From contig NC_086351.1 in assembly GCF_036324505.1 (NCBI RefSeq), positions 8,540,483-8,604,482 on the forward strand: a DNA stretch of 64,000 nucleotides, read 5' to 3'. Source of the DNA: Eleginops maclovinus (Eukaryota > Chordata > Actinopteri > Perciformes > Eleginopidae). The notes under the pieces are model-generated. The model was not told the origin of the DNA, searched no databases, and was given only the letters and a program-made list of their open reading frames with translations. This document shows, piece by piece, positions 39,860 to 51,700 of this stretch; position 1 is the first letter of the stretch, and each line of letters opens with the position of its first letter. The position numbers and the translations under genes are program-made.

Positions 39860-42187
39860 TTGGCAAAGAGAAGAGTTCAAAAAGACTCCCGGTCGGATAC
39901 CCGGCCCGGAGGAAGCCCGGGGTCCCCTTCTGGAGCCAGGCCCAGAAGGAGGACTCGTCAGCGAGCGTCTGGTGGCCGGGCTTGCCACGGAGCCCGGCCG
40001 GGCACAGCCCGAAAAAGCAACGTGGGCAACACCTCCGCTTCTCCGTCCCACGGGCCCCCCACCTACGGGAAACAACGATGGGGTCGGGTGCGCTGCCAGA
40101 AGGGTGGCAGTGAAAGCAGAGGGTCTCGACGGACCAGACTCAGGCGACAGAAGCTGGCTTTGGGGACGTGGAATGTCACCTCTCTGGGGGGGAAGGAGCC
40201 GGAGCTTGTGCGGGAGGTGGAGCGTTACCAGTTGGATCTGGTGGGGCTCACCTCTACGCACAGCGTCGGCTCTGGAACCTTACTTCTGGATAGAGGTTGG
40301 ACTCTATTCTTCTCCGGAGTTGCCCAAGGTGTGAGGCGCCGAGCGGGTGTGGGGATACTCACAAGCCCCCGGTTGAGTGCCGCTTTGTTGGAGTTTACCC
40401 CAGTGGACGAGAGGGTCGCCTCCCTACGCCTGCGGGTCATGGGGGGGAAAACTCTGACTGTTGTGTGTGCTTATGCACCAAACAGCAGTTCAGAGTATTC
40501 GGCCTTCTTGGAGACCCTGAAAGAAGTCCTGTATGGGGCTCCTGAAGGGGACTCCTTAGTCTTGCTGGGAGACTTCAACGCACACGTAGGCAATGATGGA
40601 GACACTTGGAGGGGCGTGATTGGGAGGAACGGCCCCCCTGATCTGAACCGGAGTGGTGGTTTGCTACTGGACTTCTGTGCTAGTCATGGATTGGCCATAA
40701 CAAACACCATGTTCGAACATAAGGATGCTCATAAGTGTACGTGGTACCAGAGCACCCTAGGCAGAAGGTCCATGATCGATTTTGTTATCGTATCATCGGA
40801 CCTGAGGCCGCATGTTTTGGACACTCGGGTGAAGAGAGGGGCGGAGTTGTCAACTGATCACCATCTGGTGGTGAGTTGGGTTGAGTGGCGGGGGAAGCCT
40901 CTGGACAGACCTGGTAAGCCCAAACGTGTAGTGCGGGTGAACTGGGAACGTCTGGAGGAGTCCCATGTCCAGGAGGCCTTCAACTCACACCTCCGGCGGA
41001 GCTTTTCAGGCATCCCTGTGGAGGCTGGGGACATTGAACCAGAGTGGGCGGTGTTCAAAGCCTCTATTGCCGAAGCTGCGGCAGGGAGCTGTGGTCTCAA
41101 GGTCTTAGGTGCCTCAAGGGGCGGTAACCCTCGAACCTCGTGGTGGACACCGGTGGTCAGGGAAGCCGTCCGACTGAAGAAGGAGGCCTTCCGGGATATG
41201 TTATCCCTGGGTACTCCTGACGCAGTTGCAAGGTATCGACAGGCCCGAAGGGCAGCAGCCTCAGCCGTGGCCGAGGCAAAGCAGCGGGTGTGGGAGAAGT
41301 TCGGAGAAGCCATGGAGAAGGACTTTCGGTCGGCACCAAAGTTGTTCTGGAAAACCGTCCGACACATCAGGAGGGGGAAGCAGGGTATCATCCAAGCTGT
41401 GTACAGTAAGGATGGGGCGCTGTTGACCTCAACTGATAGTGTGTTAGGGCGGTGGAAGGAACACTTTGAGGAACTCCTGAATCCGACAACTCCGCACTCT
41501 ATGTTAGAGGCGGAGCTGGAGTATGAAGGGGGATCAATTCCAATCTCACGGGGGGAAGTCACTGAGGTAGTTAAACAGCTCCACAGTGGCAAAGCCCCGG
41601 GGGTGGATGAGATCCGCCCAGAAATTCTGAAGGCTCTGGGTGTTGAGGGACTGTCATGGTTGACACGTCTCATCAACATTGCGTGGAAGTCGGAAACAGT
41701 ACCGAAGGAGTGGCAGACCGGGGTGGTGGTTCCTCTCTTTAAAAAGGGGGATCAGAGGGTGTGTGCCAATTACAGAGGCATCACATTACTCAGCATCCCC
41801 GGGAAAGTTTACTCTAAGGTGCTGGAAAGGAGGGTCCGGCCGATTGTCGAACCTCAGATTGAAGAGGAACAATGCGGTTTTCGTCCTGCTCGTGGAACGA
41901 CGGACCAGCTTTTCACTCTCACAAGGATCGTAGAGGGGGCCTGGGAGTACGCTCATCCGTTCATGTGCTTTGTGGATTTGGAGAAGGCGTATGACCGGGT
42001 TCCCAGGGAGATACTGTGGGAGGTGCTGCGGGAGTATGGGGTGAGGGGGTCTCTGCTCAGGGCCATCCAATCTCTGTACTCTCAAAGCGAGAGCTGTGTC
42101 CGGGTTCTCGGCAGCACGTCGGACCGATTTCAGGTGAGGGTTGGCCTCCGCCAGGGCTGTGCTTTGTCACCAATCCTGTTTGTGATA
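39860..42187 (+). pseudogene. LINE endonuclease/reverse transcriptase, N-terminal part
   Basis: An open frame of about 776 residues. After a basic, Pro-rich N-terminus comes an AP-endonuclease domain (about residues 100-340): GTWNV (Asn about 105), [10 protein letters not shown] (Asp about 238), RSMIDF (Asp about 307) and STDHH (Asp 333, His 334). The reverse transcriptase occupies about residues 560-775, with [27 protein letters not shown], the catalytic FVDLEKAYD (Asp about 706) and RQGCALSP (Arg about 764). The expected Glu of the 'QETH' motif appears as Ser in GLTSTHS (about residue 132). The frame opens at TTG with TGA just upstream. The first in-frame ATG is far inside, near residue 193, so a normal start is missing. 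The frame breaks after LFVI, where a segment seems deleted, and stops at 42218-42220. Confidence 0.92.
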
Positions 42188-42189
42188 GG

Positions 42190-42330
42190 GGGGGAGGGGG
42201 TTTGCAGTTTGGTGGGCTAAGGATTGCACCACTGCTTTTTGCAGATGATGTGGTCCTAATGACTTCATCGGTCTGTGACCTTCAGCACTACTGGATCGGT
42301 TCGCGGCCGAGTGTGAAGCGGCTGGGATGA
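42190..42330 (+). pseudogene. LINE reverse transcriptase, FADD fragment (shifted frame)
   Basis: The reading continues in another frame as [24 protein letters not shown] (42238-42249) is the catalytic box equivalent to YADD in other reverse transcriptases. Between the preceding LFVI and this point, roughly a dozen residues that I would expect in the family (a MDR-type segment) are absent, so the break is a small deletion within a G-rich run plus a frame change. The frame fails again around 42286-42291 and ends at the TGA at 42328. Confidence 0.85.
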
Positions 42331-42833
42331 GGATCAGCACCTCCAAATCTGAGGCCATGGTTCTCAGCAGGAAACCGATGGATTGTCCACTCCAGGTAGG
42401 GAATGAAGCCTTACCCCAAGTGAAGGAGTTCAAGTATCTCGGGGTCTTGTTCTCGAGTGAGGGAACAATGGAGCGTGAGATGGGCCGGAGAATCGGAGCA
42501 GCGGGAGCGGTACTGCAGTCGCTTTACCGCACCGTTGTGACAAAAAGAGAGCTGAGCCAGAAGGCAAAGCTCTCTGTCTACCGGGCCATCTTCGTTCCTA
42601 CCCTCACCTATGGTCATGAAGGATGGGTCATGACCGAAAGAACGAGATCGCGGATACAAGCGGCCGAAATGGGATTGGCTGGCATCTCCCTTAGGGATAA
42701 GGTGAGAAGTTCAGTCATCCGGGAGGGACTCGGAGTAGAACCGCTGCTCCTTCGCGTTGAAAGGAGCCAGTTGAGGTGGTTCGGGCACCTAGGGAGGATG
42801 CCACCTGGGCGCCTCCCTAGGGAGGTGCTATAA
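42291..42833 (+). pseudogene. LINE reverse transcriptase, thumb and C-terminal part
   Basis: A third frame restores the alignment: LDRFAAECEAAGMRISTSKS, then EFKYLGVLFSSEG, PTLTYGHEGWVMTERTRSRI and LRWFGHLGRMPPGRLPRE. These are post-catalytic and C-terminal motifs of RTE-type proteins. A one-base loss near 42289 explains the switch into this frame. Around 42668-42680 a few residues between AAEMG and LAGISLRD appear to be missing without changing frame. The TAA at 42831 is probably not the native stop, because it comes right where the element loses similarity to its family. Confidence 0.88.
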
Positions 42834-44137
42834 GGGCTAATTTTACTGAAGTTTTCATACTCAGTGAGTTTAAAATGCTTCCTGTTTTCACCTTTAAGCC
42901 TCTAAACAAACTTTATATGAAACCTAAGCAGACTTGCATGCACACTCTGATATAGACACAAACACACACCTTTCTTGGGGCCTTGCAGGGGCGAACCTCC
43001 CACTTCTGCTGCCTTGAAACACACCTGCCAATCAAAATAAAGTAGGGTCAAATCCCAAAGGCCTTCGAATCTAAAGAAAGACAAATAATCTAATTATGCA
43101 AGATGGATCGGGGGGCGTGAATAAGCTATACATTCTACAATATATCAAAACACAATTAAGTGAAATGACAATTACAGTGAAAAGAGAACATGTTATTATC
43201 TTTTCGAGGATTAAAACTTCAACTGATGGGAAATAATAGCTGGTTATGGATGATCGCGTGGTCACATTGTTATTAATCTTCCAAGCGAGTTATTTGTTCA
43301 ATTTATAAATAGTAAATTATTGGTTTTCTGTTCAGTGGCTTTACTTGGCTAACATGTTTTATTCCTTGATGCAAAAGTTAACTATTAGTACAACAAGATA
43401 CATATTTGAGTCCTCTTTGATTTCTGTTTCGTGTTATTTTTTGTAAGAACATTTAGGAGTTTTAATTGAAAAAACACACACTTTTACCATGTACCTTTTC
43501 ATTTGATCATTTCATATAAACTGATACTCACTAATCAGCAACATTGCCATCATTTAACACGAGAAGGTGGTAGTAATGCACCTAAAGACGAAAATGCTAA
43601 TTTTTCTTGAGAGACATTAAATCTTCTTGCATCCCGCTGCTGTTAAAACAACAGACTTGACCAGATATACTTGCAATTTAATAATACCATGTCAAATCCT
43701 AACTGGCTTGTGACATTTTGGTCAGATCAATCAACTGTTTTAAGATAGAAATGGAATTGGAGAATTGATAAGTCGGCCTTTATCTGGTCATATATTGACT
43801 TTATGGTCAACTTCAAAATGTTTGTAGTGGTCAGACCTGTCAAATATGTAATCCATTCTTCAAGTCCAACACAACGCTGTGCCTGAAGAAAGACTCATAG
43901 CTCTGATTCAATCATTTCAACTTGTGAAGATTGCCATTTCCGCCAACAGCTTTCTTCAGGATAAAAACAACAGTCACATGGGCGCCATTTATACCAACTG
44001 GCACAGGTGTTACAAATCAAGCTAATCAACCTGAGGCCAATCCAAGGAAGTTGAAACAGCCTCATGAGATAAAAAATAAATCTAAAAGGGCATCTGTTAA
44101 GTATTCATAGGTCAAGTCATCCTCTCAGATTTGTATG
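42834..44137. other. Unique non-coding DNA, no gene seen
   Basis: AT-rich spacer between the LINE and the hAT element. The part at about 43820-44100 ('gcctgaagaaagactcatag', 'gggcgccatttataccaac') could be an old repeat, but I could not place it. Confidence 0.5.
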
Positions 44138-44145
44138 CTTTAGTT
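44138..44145. repeat. 8-bp target site duplication, left copy
   Basis: CTTTAGTT immediately precedes the left terminal inverted repeat and is identical to 44473-44480. An 8-bp duplication is the hallmark of hAT transposition. Confidence 0.9.
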
Positions 44146-44472
44146 CAGTGCTTCTCAACTGGTGGGTCGCGACCCAAACTATTTTGAGTGGGTCGCAGTT
44201 ATGCAAGTGAAAAACAAAAGAGAAGTCACGGAAAAGGTCAAACTTTTATTTTAAAGGCCAAAATGCCTAATGCTGCGCGTGCAGTAGCCGTTCTACTGGA
44301 AATGTTGGAGACCAGAAACGATTTTGAGCACTGCTGTCTGTCTGTGTTGGCTCCATGTCTGTCTTTTTATTTCATACATAAAATATGTGCTATACTGCAG
44401 TGGTTCAAAACTTTTGGTCGTGATTTATTGACGAAGGAAAAGGTTGGTCCTGAGGCCAGTTGAGAACCACTG
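44146..44472. mobile_element. Non-autonomous hAT transposon (327-bp MITE)
   Basis: Terminal inverted repeats CAGTGCTTCTCAACTGG (44146-44162) and CCAGTTGAGAACCACTG (44456-44472) match at 16 of 17 positions. Perfect 8-bp duplications flank them. The left end carries a 12-bp palindrome GGGTCGCGACCC (44164-44175) and a second GTGGGTCGC at 44188-44196, which could be subterminal transposase-binding repeats. These ends are the ones I know from hAT-Charlie-type elements of vertebrates. The ORF at 44188-44463 shows no transposase domain, so a transposase would have to act in trans. Confidence 0.93.
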
Positions 44473-44480
44473 CTTTAGTT
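44473..44480. repeat. 8-bp target site duplication, right copy
   Basis: CTTTAGTT directly follows the right terminal inverted repeat, with no mismatch to the left copy. Confidence 0.9.
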
Positions 44481-47400
44481 AATGACAATTAAAGACTAGC
44501 AATCAGATTTTTCTCTCTGGATAACATTTTAACATCTACTATTGTAGACTGGCATCTGCAGATTTCTTAAGCGTGAGGGTTCATTTAAAGCTTCCAACGT
44601 CTCAACGCAGTAACTGTATTTCTATACGTCACATAATGTGGTAACCGCTCAGTGATGCCATTGGCTGACGAAGTCACAAGGATGTTGTTGAGAGCTTTAT
44701 AAACAAAAAGTAAGTTGGACCTTGTATTGCTTTGTTTTCTTCAAAGTCTCAATTCTTGAATAATTATAAAGTTTTAAATCATGTAATAACTCACACTTCC
44801 ATGGTTGCCAAACAAATAAAGAAATGCGTAGTTTATATAATGCAGCCCCTGGTGATTAGATTGCCAATCTGTCAACTAATGCACCTACATTTAAAATGTT
44901 GGAAATCGTCCATTTTACTGAATTGTGTTTCAGTGAGACACTTAAGTTCTTCCAGCTCCAGGGCTGCTGACCTCTGACCCCTCTGGAAGAAGCTGGTCTG
45001 AAAAAAATAATTACCTGTAACGTGGTAATAAAATAATTATCTATCCAGGATGCATTCTGTGCCATTGTTTGCATGTGTTGGGTGAGTGTGTGTCAATGAG
45101 AATGTTTGGAGGCAGAGAGGGAGAGATAGAGACGGAGTGAACGAGCAGCTGTGGCAATATTTCCAATATTTACTCTCCTCCACTGAGTGCAGTTGCTGAG
45201 GCCTTTGAGGAGCAATCAAACATCCGGAGATGGTCTGAAGATTCTCCCTTTAAGCCACAAGGTTTTATTTGAGAAAGAATACCTTCTGTTCATAGGATTT
45301 GCAGCCATTTCATTTGAATCCATCTGTTTTTAAGGTGAAAAAGAGAGAGAAGGGGGAGTGAGAAAAATAAAACAAACAACAACAACAGAAAAAAAGCAGG
45401 CTATTGAACAGAGCATGTTTGTGCATCATATTGTGCTTGATGTAATGTAGGTCAGTGTTCTGCACAGCACCAGATAAGACACAGGGAACAAGTGTTGTGT
45501 GTACTTACAAGCAAATATCTGTCAAAATAGCAATTGACAGATCTACAAGAGCCTTCTCTCTGCCTCACTCCCTCTCTTTCCATCTCTCTTCTTTTTTTTT
45601 TTTTTTTTTGGCCAGGGAAGTGGTTCCTTCGTCATTAGCATTTTTGAAAAAAGGGCCAGAGATTTGGGCCTATCTGCCTCCACTCGCTGCCGCAAAGCCA
45701 GTCTGGCCCAGGTTGTTATCTGTGCACTACAGAGGTGCAGCTGTTTAGCAAATGGATTTGCAGATTTTTAAAGGGAGATGAGGAGAAAAAAAAGAGGGGG
45801 AAGAATCAGGTATTCACAACAACCCACCCCAAACTGGCATTTTGTGTATGTGCTGTGTGTATCTGCGTGCGGACACGTATGTGTATGTGTGTTTTTTCTT
45901 ATAAATCTTTACCTTCTGTTTTCTGAGGCCCACATTATTTTTGGAAATGGCATTAAACACAAAAAAGCATGAAAAACGCTTATTTTCCCTTTCTGCGTGT
46001 TCCTTTATTCACTTTCCAGCCTCCCGAGGGGCCTTTCTTCTCCTGAGCGAACGCCATCGCCGATCCAGTTGCCTATATGGACCGAGGGAGGCTGGGAGTG
46101 GAAGGAAGAACCAATGGGGGGCTTTAGGTGGGGTGGGGATGCTGCTGTCTTCACCACAGCTGCTGGCAAGTGCGTCTCTTTTGTCTAATGCAATCCTAGC
46201 GAGGCCGACACTCTCGCGCACGCAAACAAACACAGACACACACACACACACACGTGGAGGAATTCTGGCTTCAATCGAAGGCCCCCATGGGAGAGAGAAA
46301 AAGGGCCCTAAGCCATTGGAGACACTGAGGGTGGTTGGCTTTCCTAAGTGGGGGTATGTATGTATGCACACACACTCACACACGCTTCTTCAAACACACA
46401 CTGCCTTGTTCTATCCCTCTTAAAGATACAAACAGACATTGCCAGCATATGTACACACATGGACCCTCACACATTCACAAATACAAGCACACATGCACAC
46501 ACAGCAGCTCATACCGTGTGAGTGTGTGACTCTGAGCTGCACCCTCGGTCTCTACCAGGAGGTGTCGTGTAACAAACCAGAGGATGCACAGATTTATTAT
46601 GCTCAGAGGAAGGAGGCAAACGAATATCTCCTGAAACTCAGCGAGACAGTCTGTGTAAACCAGTTTTCTCTTTATGGAGAAGCAGGACATATTCTAAGAG
46701 CCAAAATGTGTAGAGGACAAGTGCAAAATTGAGTGCAAAAAGACAAGTGGCACATTTTTTTCTGTATTTAAAACTCACTTTCAATTAAATTCAAACATCA
46801 TTTTTTTGCTAATGGTTTTTAATGCACTTTTTAAAGGACATTTCTTAATCGTTATTGTGCATTAAAAATGTAATACACCTCTTTACATTTAGTAATGTAT
46901 ATTTTAGTGAGCAATGAATATTGTACCATATGTAACAGCAACTGTAAGTCAATCCATGCATGTAAGTTATTCATGCTGTCACCCAGTCTTCCCACATATC
47001 CCTTCTACTAAACATGCCTTGAATTTAGCGGCTGCACGCATTTGTCCTGACTCCTGTTTTATTTTATTTTTCAGTTTTTTTCCCCCTCCTTAATTCTTGT
47101 TTCTCGGCTGCAGCTACACGGCAGAGATCATCAAAGTTCCATATCGTCTTGGTTAACTCCACCCATCAGGTACGTTAAGCAAATTAAAGTAAACTGGGGA
47201 ATTATTTGAAGTGCTTTGACTTGTATGAAAGTAAAAATACAGCTGACATTTTTGTGGAATTTAATTAAAAGTGTATCTTTGTAAGAATTAAAAGTGTGTG
47301 TAAATATTGAATGTACAAAATAAGTAGAACACTGTGAAATATGGCACATTTTTTGCACTTTTAAGAATCAACTTTGACCCTGTTTTAATTGGGATGACAT

Positions 47401-48659
47401 AAACGACTTGTTGTTTGTATTTGATATATTCAAATATATTCAAGTCAAAAAGAATATTGTAACTATAGGCAACCCTTTCCCATCATGCATCACGATGCTG
47501 TTTTCTCTGAGTATTCACGTCTTTCCCAAACCCCTCGCTATGTTTATCCTCAGACACACCTTTGACCTTTGGCTTCGATGCTCTAAAAAGTCAAAGTGAT
47601 TATTGCAGTCGAGGGCGCCTCTCCACAATTAACTGCACACACTATTAACAGACTGATTAATGACAGCAGACTCAGGCTTATACTGAAGGAAATTAATTCA
47701 GATTAAGTTTCAGCATTCCTTCCATAATGTCAAGTTTCATTTTTTTGAGCAAGGAATAAGATATTTCAAAAGTTTGAAGCAACAGATGCACTACTTTGCA
47801 TTTGTTATCAGTGTAATTGAATAGGCTATTGTGCTGATAAATGTTTAAATGCTTTAAACTGAAGCTTAGGGGACAGTAGGTGTTCTCTGTAATGACTGAA
47901 CTTGCTTCCAAAATTAACAAAGCAATCTATTCAAATAGAGAAGAAGAGGTGTGCAGGTGTCTTTTAATTTTATTCATCTTCTTCTTTGCTGAGCCATTAG
48001 TGGGTTTTGTCTTTGCCCAACTAGTGTGTGGGCGGCCGAGCTAACAATTAAACTATTGTTAAGACAATTGAGAACTGATAAAACTGTATTTAGTCGATGT
48101 AATATTAGATTTGATGGTGTTGCTTTACTATAATTACCATTAAACTATTTAACCTGGAAATATTTTCAGCAGGGGAGCTGAAGCTCAATCAGGCAGCTGG
48201 TGTTAAGTTAGAGAATAATGAAATGTCAAAGTTGGTAAAAAAAAAAACGATAAAAAATGTTTCTTTAAATTGCTTTTTTAACGAAGATAAAACTATTCTC
48301 TCCTTCAGGAATTAATTTTTGTGTTTGAGAAAGATAATATGCAGTTTCCTCTGAGGGTTGCAGGACATCAGGTGAAGCGGCCATTGTCAGAGCAGGTGAC
48401 GAAGGGGTGCAGAGAAAGAGATTTTTTGGCCTTCATCGGTGGTTCTAACAGATGCTGCCTGTCCGCATGTTCCTGCCCATTGCCAAAAATATCAGGCTGG
48501 GAATTAGAAGAGGCAATCTATAATTTAACGTAGCAAGTGACAGTTCATGTGCTGCAGCAGCAAAGAGCCACAATAGAAGTGCATCTCAGAGTTGGAAATC
48601 CAGGCTCGCCTCAAGCCATCGCCTCCTCTCTTTAAGTAGAGTAGGAGTGAAGGAGGGTG

Positions 48660-48661
<2 letters not shown>
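44481..48661. other. Unique non-coding DNA; one exon-like segment
   Basis: No gene recognised. Contents include a pyrimidine tract ending in a T run (about 45565-45609), CA-rich stretches at 46226-46254 and 46360-46505, and an exon-like 56-mer at 47114-47169 (listed separately). The ORFs at 45941-46423 and 46439-46732 overlap in several frames in CA-rich sequence and look spurious. Confidence 0.45.
47114..47169 (+). other. Exon-like 56-mer with strong splice context, unproven
   Basis: A long pyrimidine tract (about 47074-47108) ends in 'ctcggctgcag', followed by 56 nt and then CAG|GTACGTTAAG, a near-consensus donor. Two frames are open, reading LHGRDHQSSISSWLTPPI and TRQRSSKFHIVLVNSTHQ. The third has a stop (TAA) near its end. 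I recognise neither peptide. The length is not a multiple of three, so inclusion would shift a coding frame. It may be a coding exon, a poison or lncRNA exon, or chance. Confidence 0.3.

Positions 48662-48733
<72 letters not shown>
48662..48733. repeat. (CA)n microsatellite
   Basis: About 36 uninterrupted CA units. The minus-strand Cys-Val repeat ORFs through it are artefacts. Confidence 0.97.
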
Positions 48734-48736
<3 letters not shown>

Positions 48737-51700
48737 CTGTACTTCACTTTTGCTCTCTGCTGGGGAGCAGAAAGAAGAACCTCCAGTGTGGCATAATGAC
48801 TTTGCAGTGAAACAATAAGAAATAAATACCTTGGAGCTCTTCTATTAGTCAACACTTAAAAATCGTTTTTTCCTCCCCTCCCTTCTTCTCTATCTCTCTC
48901 TCTCTCTTTGCCTGACTCTCTCTTGCTCTTAATGAGCCTCTTGTTGGAGAGGTAACTAGGGCCGCCGCTCTGCTCTACGGCGTTCACGATGAGGAGACTG
49001 TTCGCTGTAATCACACAGAGGCTTGAGATGGAGGGAGCCTGGATTAGCTACTTTACCATGTGAGGAGTGTTTAACATGGTACCCGACACCGTGCTCCTTC
49101 CCTTCTTGACTAGACAAACACTCGCTGTCATTAATTTCATTTGCTTATCACAATCGCTCTTTTCCTTGTGTCTTTTTTTATGTACCTCTACTCCCTTTTA
49201 TCCTTCCAAAAACCTTCAATTTGGAACCTTCCTGCTTTTTCGATTCAGGCGTCAGTGCAAATTATTGCTGCCCGCTGCTTAGAATTACTAGGTAAGGAAG
49301 CTAAATGAAGATGAAGAATTGGAAAATGTTTCCAGTTGGAAGAATGTTGATTACCAGGGCTGGGGTCCTGGAGGATTCCCCACTATTTATCCTCATATTT
49401 TGCACTGCCTCTCCCTTCCTGCTCTTCTCCATGTTCCTCCTGGGGCCTTGGAGAAGCAGCTTGCACTCAGCGCTGCCAAAAGAATTTATTAGAGCAAATG
49501 GTATTGTAAGCCCTATGGAAGGCATACCTTATGTGAAGATTTAAAAGATATTAGGAGGATGGCGCAGGCGGGAACCCAGGTGTGCATGGTAATAGCTATT
49601 GTCTTGAGTGTGTGCGTGCATGTGCACTTGTGTGTATTTACATGTGGCTCAGTGTGTTTATAGAGCTTCTGCCTGGGAAGACAAGAGGAGGAGCACAGTG
49701 CACCCAAGACACCGGAGCAGACTGATTCTGCTGTGTACATATCTCCACTATACCTATACTACTGTAAGCTGTGGTGAAGTCACTCAGCAGTCTACTAGCT
49801 ATGTTCACACTGCAAGCCAGACCTTGTTCAGAAAGAGACTGGATTTTTTTTTTGCATTTATTTTATTTCCCTGGTGTACACGATGGGTGGGGTTTATCAC
49901 GTAACAGTTGTTCTGATAGGTTCAGGTAGGCTGTCAGTCACAGAGAAGGAAGTGAAAGTGTGTTCAAGCTAATTTTTCTGACTTCCTGTTGTGGATAATG
50001 TGAGTATTTCATCCTTTATGATATAAACAAAAAATCGCTAAGTTATGCTGATTATTCTACTGCAAAATGTGTGATATAGAAGACAATGTTCTTAGTTACA
50101 ATGTCATGTTTTATAAAAGAGGTTAGGCTACTAAGTTTAGATAGGTCATATCAAAGTCTTGTTTTCTCTTATAAAGACAAACTTTGTCCCTAGTAAAATC
50201 AATTTTTTGCCTCCAAAACTAAACTTGTAATGACTTCAGGCTCCTGTACCGGCTGGAGCTGTTTTGGTGCTTAAAATGCGTATTAAGTGTAGTATGGTAG
50301 CAACACCTTATCCACATTATGCAGCTCAATTATTCCATGAGCAACACCTGCAAAACAAATTTGGCATTCAAATTTGCTAAGGATGATCAAACAACGCCGA
50401 AACACTGTCATTATTTCTCCCTCACATACGGCAGCGAGGGGAGGGAAAAAGAGATTTTTTTTTTTTTCTGGATGCACTGAATTAACTATTCAGCTGGAAG
50501 CAAACTTCATTTTATAGGTTTCATTCACTTCATTTCCCAAAGTGTATTTAACCGCCATTGCGAGAACAACAACATAAATTGATTTGGATCCACAAAATCT
50601 CACCTGCCGGGAACAAAAAAAAAAACTGGATATACTTTGGAGGAACTTTTGGGATTTATTCAGTATTGGTGTTTGAGGCCTCACCGTTTACAAGTCGTAC
50701 ACTAAAGCTATCACAAAATACATATTATTCTATTGCAAAGAAGAAGCTGTAAGAAACCGAGAAATTGACATGTGTTTTCACACTTTCCTTGTGCACCGGG
50801 CTGAGAAAATACAGCTACACCTTCTAGCACAGCTCCTGTAAGTCACCCCTGCACACTGACACTAGATAAAGAAAAATCAAGGCTAATGAATTTTGCTGTC
50901 TCGGATGTAATTCTGTAATAGCTATAATCAGGCCGTTCTGAGCACATGAATATACATGGCCACATCAGCTGCAATTCTGTTGGTGGTCAATATTCTTGAA
51001 GCTTTGCCAGTCAGGGAATATTCCTGCTTCCCTGCACTGCCTTAATGTTATCAGGTAACACACACTGGCATTAAATCCCACCACAAAATAAAAGCCTCTT
51101 TTTGGAAGCCTTCACAGCAGACAATGCCGCTCTCACCAAAAGCCCTTTAAGTGTTCGTGTTTTAATGTCATTACGGCACCACGAAGCAGCACACAGACCG
51201 GGCGGGAGGAGGAAAGCAAAAAAAGAAGAGCTGTAGCTTGAAAAGAGAAACCCTACACAAGACCTCAAGGTACATTTGCTCTGAGCAGAGACAAAAAGGC
51301 TTGAGCAATGGCAAAAACAAACGGGACTGGTTTATTACGTTTATGCGGTGAATAGTGGAACAACGGCCTAGGCAGTCCTCGCTGACAGCTTCTAAAGCCG
51401 CAGATTTGTGCCCATTAGTCACACATTTTAGCAAGAAGGTGGTTTCTAAAGTGCATTGATAGGGATTACAGTTCTATCCTTTCCTGTCTTTCTTTCAGCA
51501 CCGAAACATGCGGCTGATTCCTGAGATGCCAGGAGGTTTCTGCAAAGAAAAGAGTGGGGGAACTATTGTATTTGTTTTCTAAAATGGCAATCCATTGGGT
51601 ATTAAGGGGCTTAATCTGTGATTAATATTTTAATGAACAAAAATAAGCAGCAAATTCTGAAGTTTACACCGTTCCACACCACAGGAAGGGTTATTTACAT

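Larger units (their letters stand above)
39856..42832 (+). mobile_element. Defective RTE-clade (Rex3-like) LINE retrotransposon
   Basis: A GC-rich island of about 3 kb in AT-rich DNA that carries an apurinic endonuclease followed by a reverse transcriptase in the LINE order. The RT text (e.g. [46 protein letters not shown]) matches what I remember of Rex3/RTE elements of fish. The left edge is set near 39856 because an in-frame TGA (39854-39856) sits there and composition changes. The right edge lies just after the PPGRLPRE motif, where the protein's C-terminal tail and the 3' UTR are missing. No target duplication or 3' tandem tail was found. It cannot be autonomous. Exact family needs a repeat-library comparison. 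Confidence 0.92.

Noticed and set aside
40858..41679. A 273-aa minus-strand ORF
   Set aside because: It is the antisense shadow of the LINE endonuclease/RT frame, open because of GC-rich codon use.
44188..44463. A 91-aa ORF inside the hAT MITE
   Set aside because: No hAT dimerisation or DDE-type motifs. It is a chance frame in a non-autonomous element.
49800..49920. 'atgttcacactgcaag' as the end of a DNA transposon
   Set aside because: No matching inverted end or target duplication could be found.
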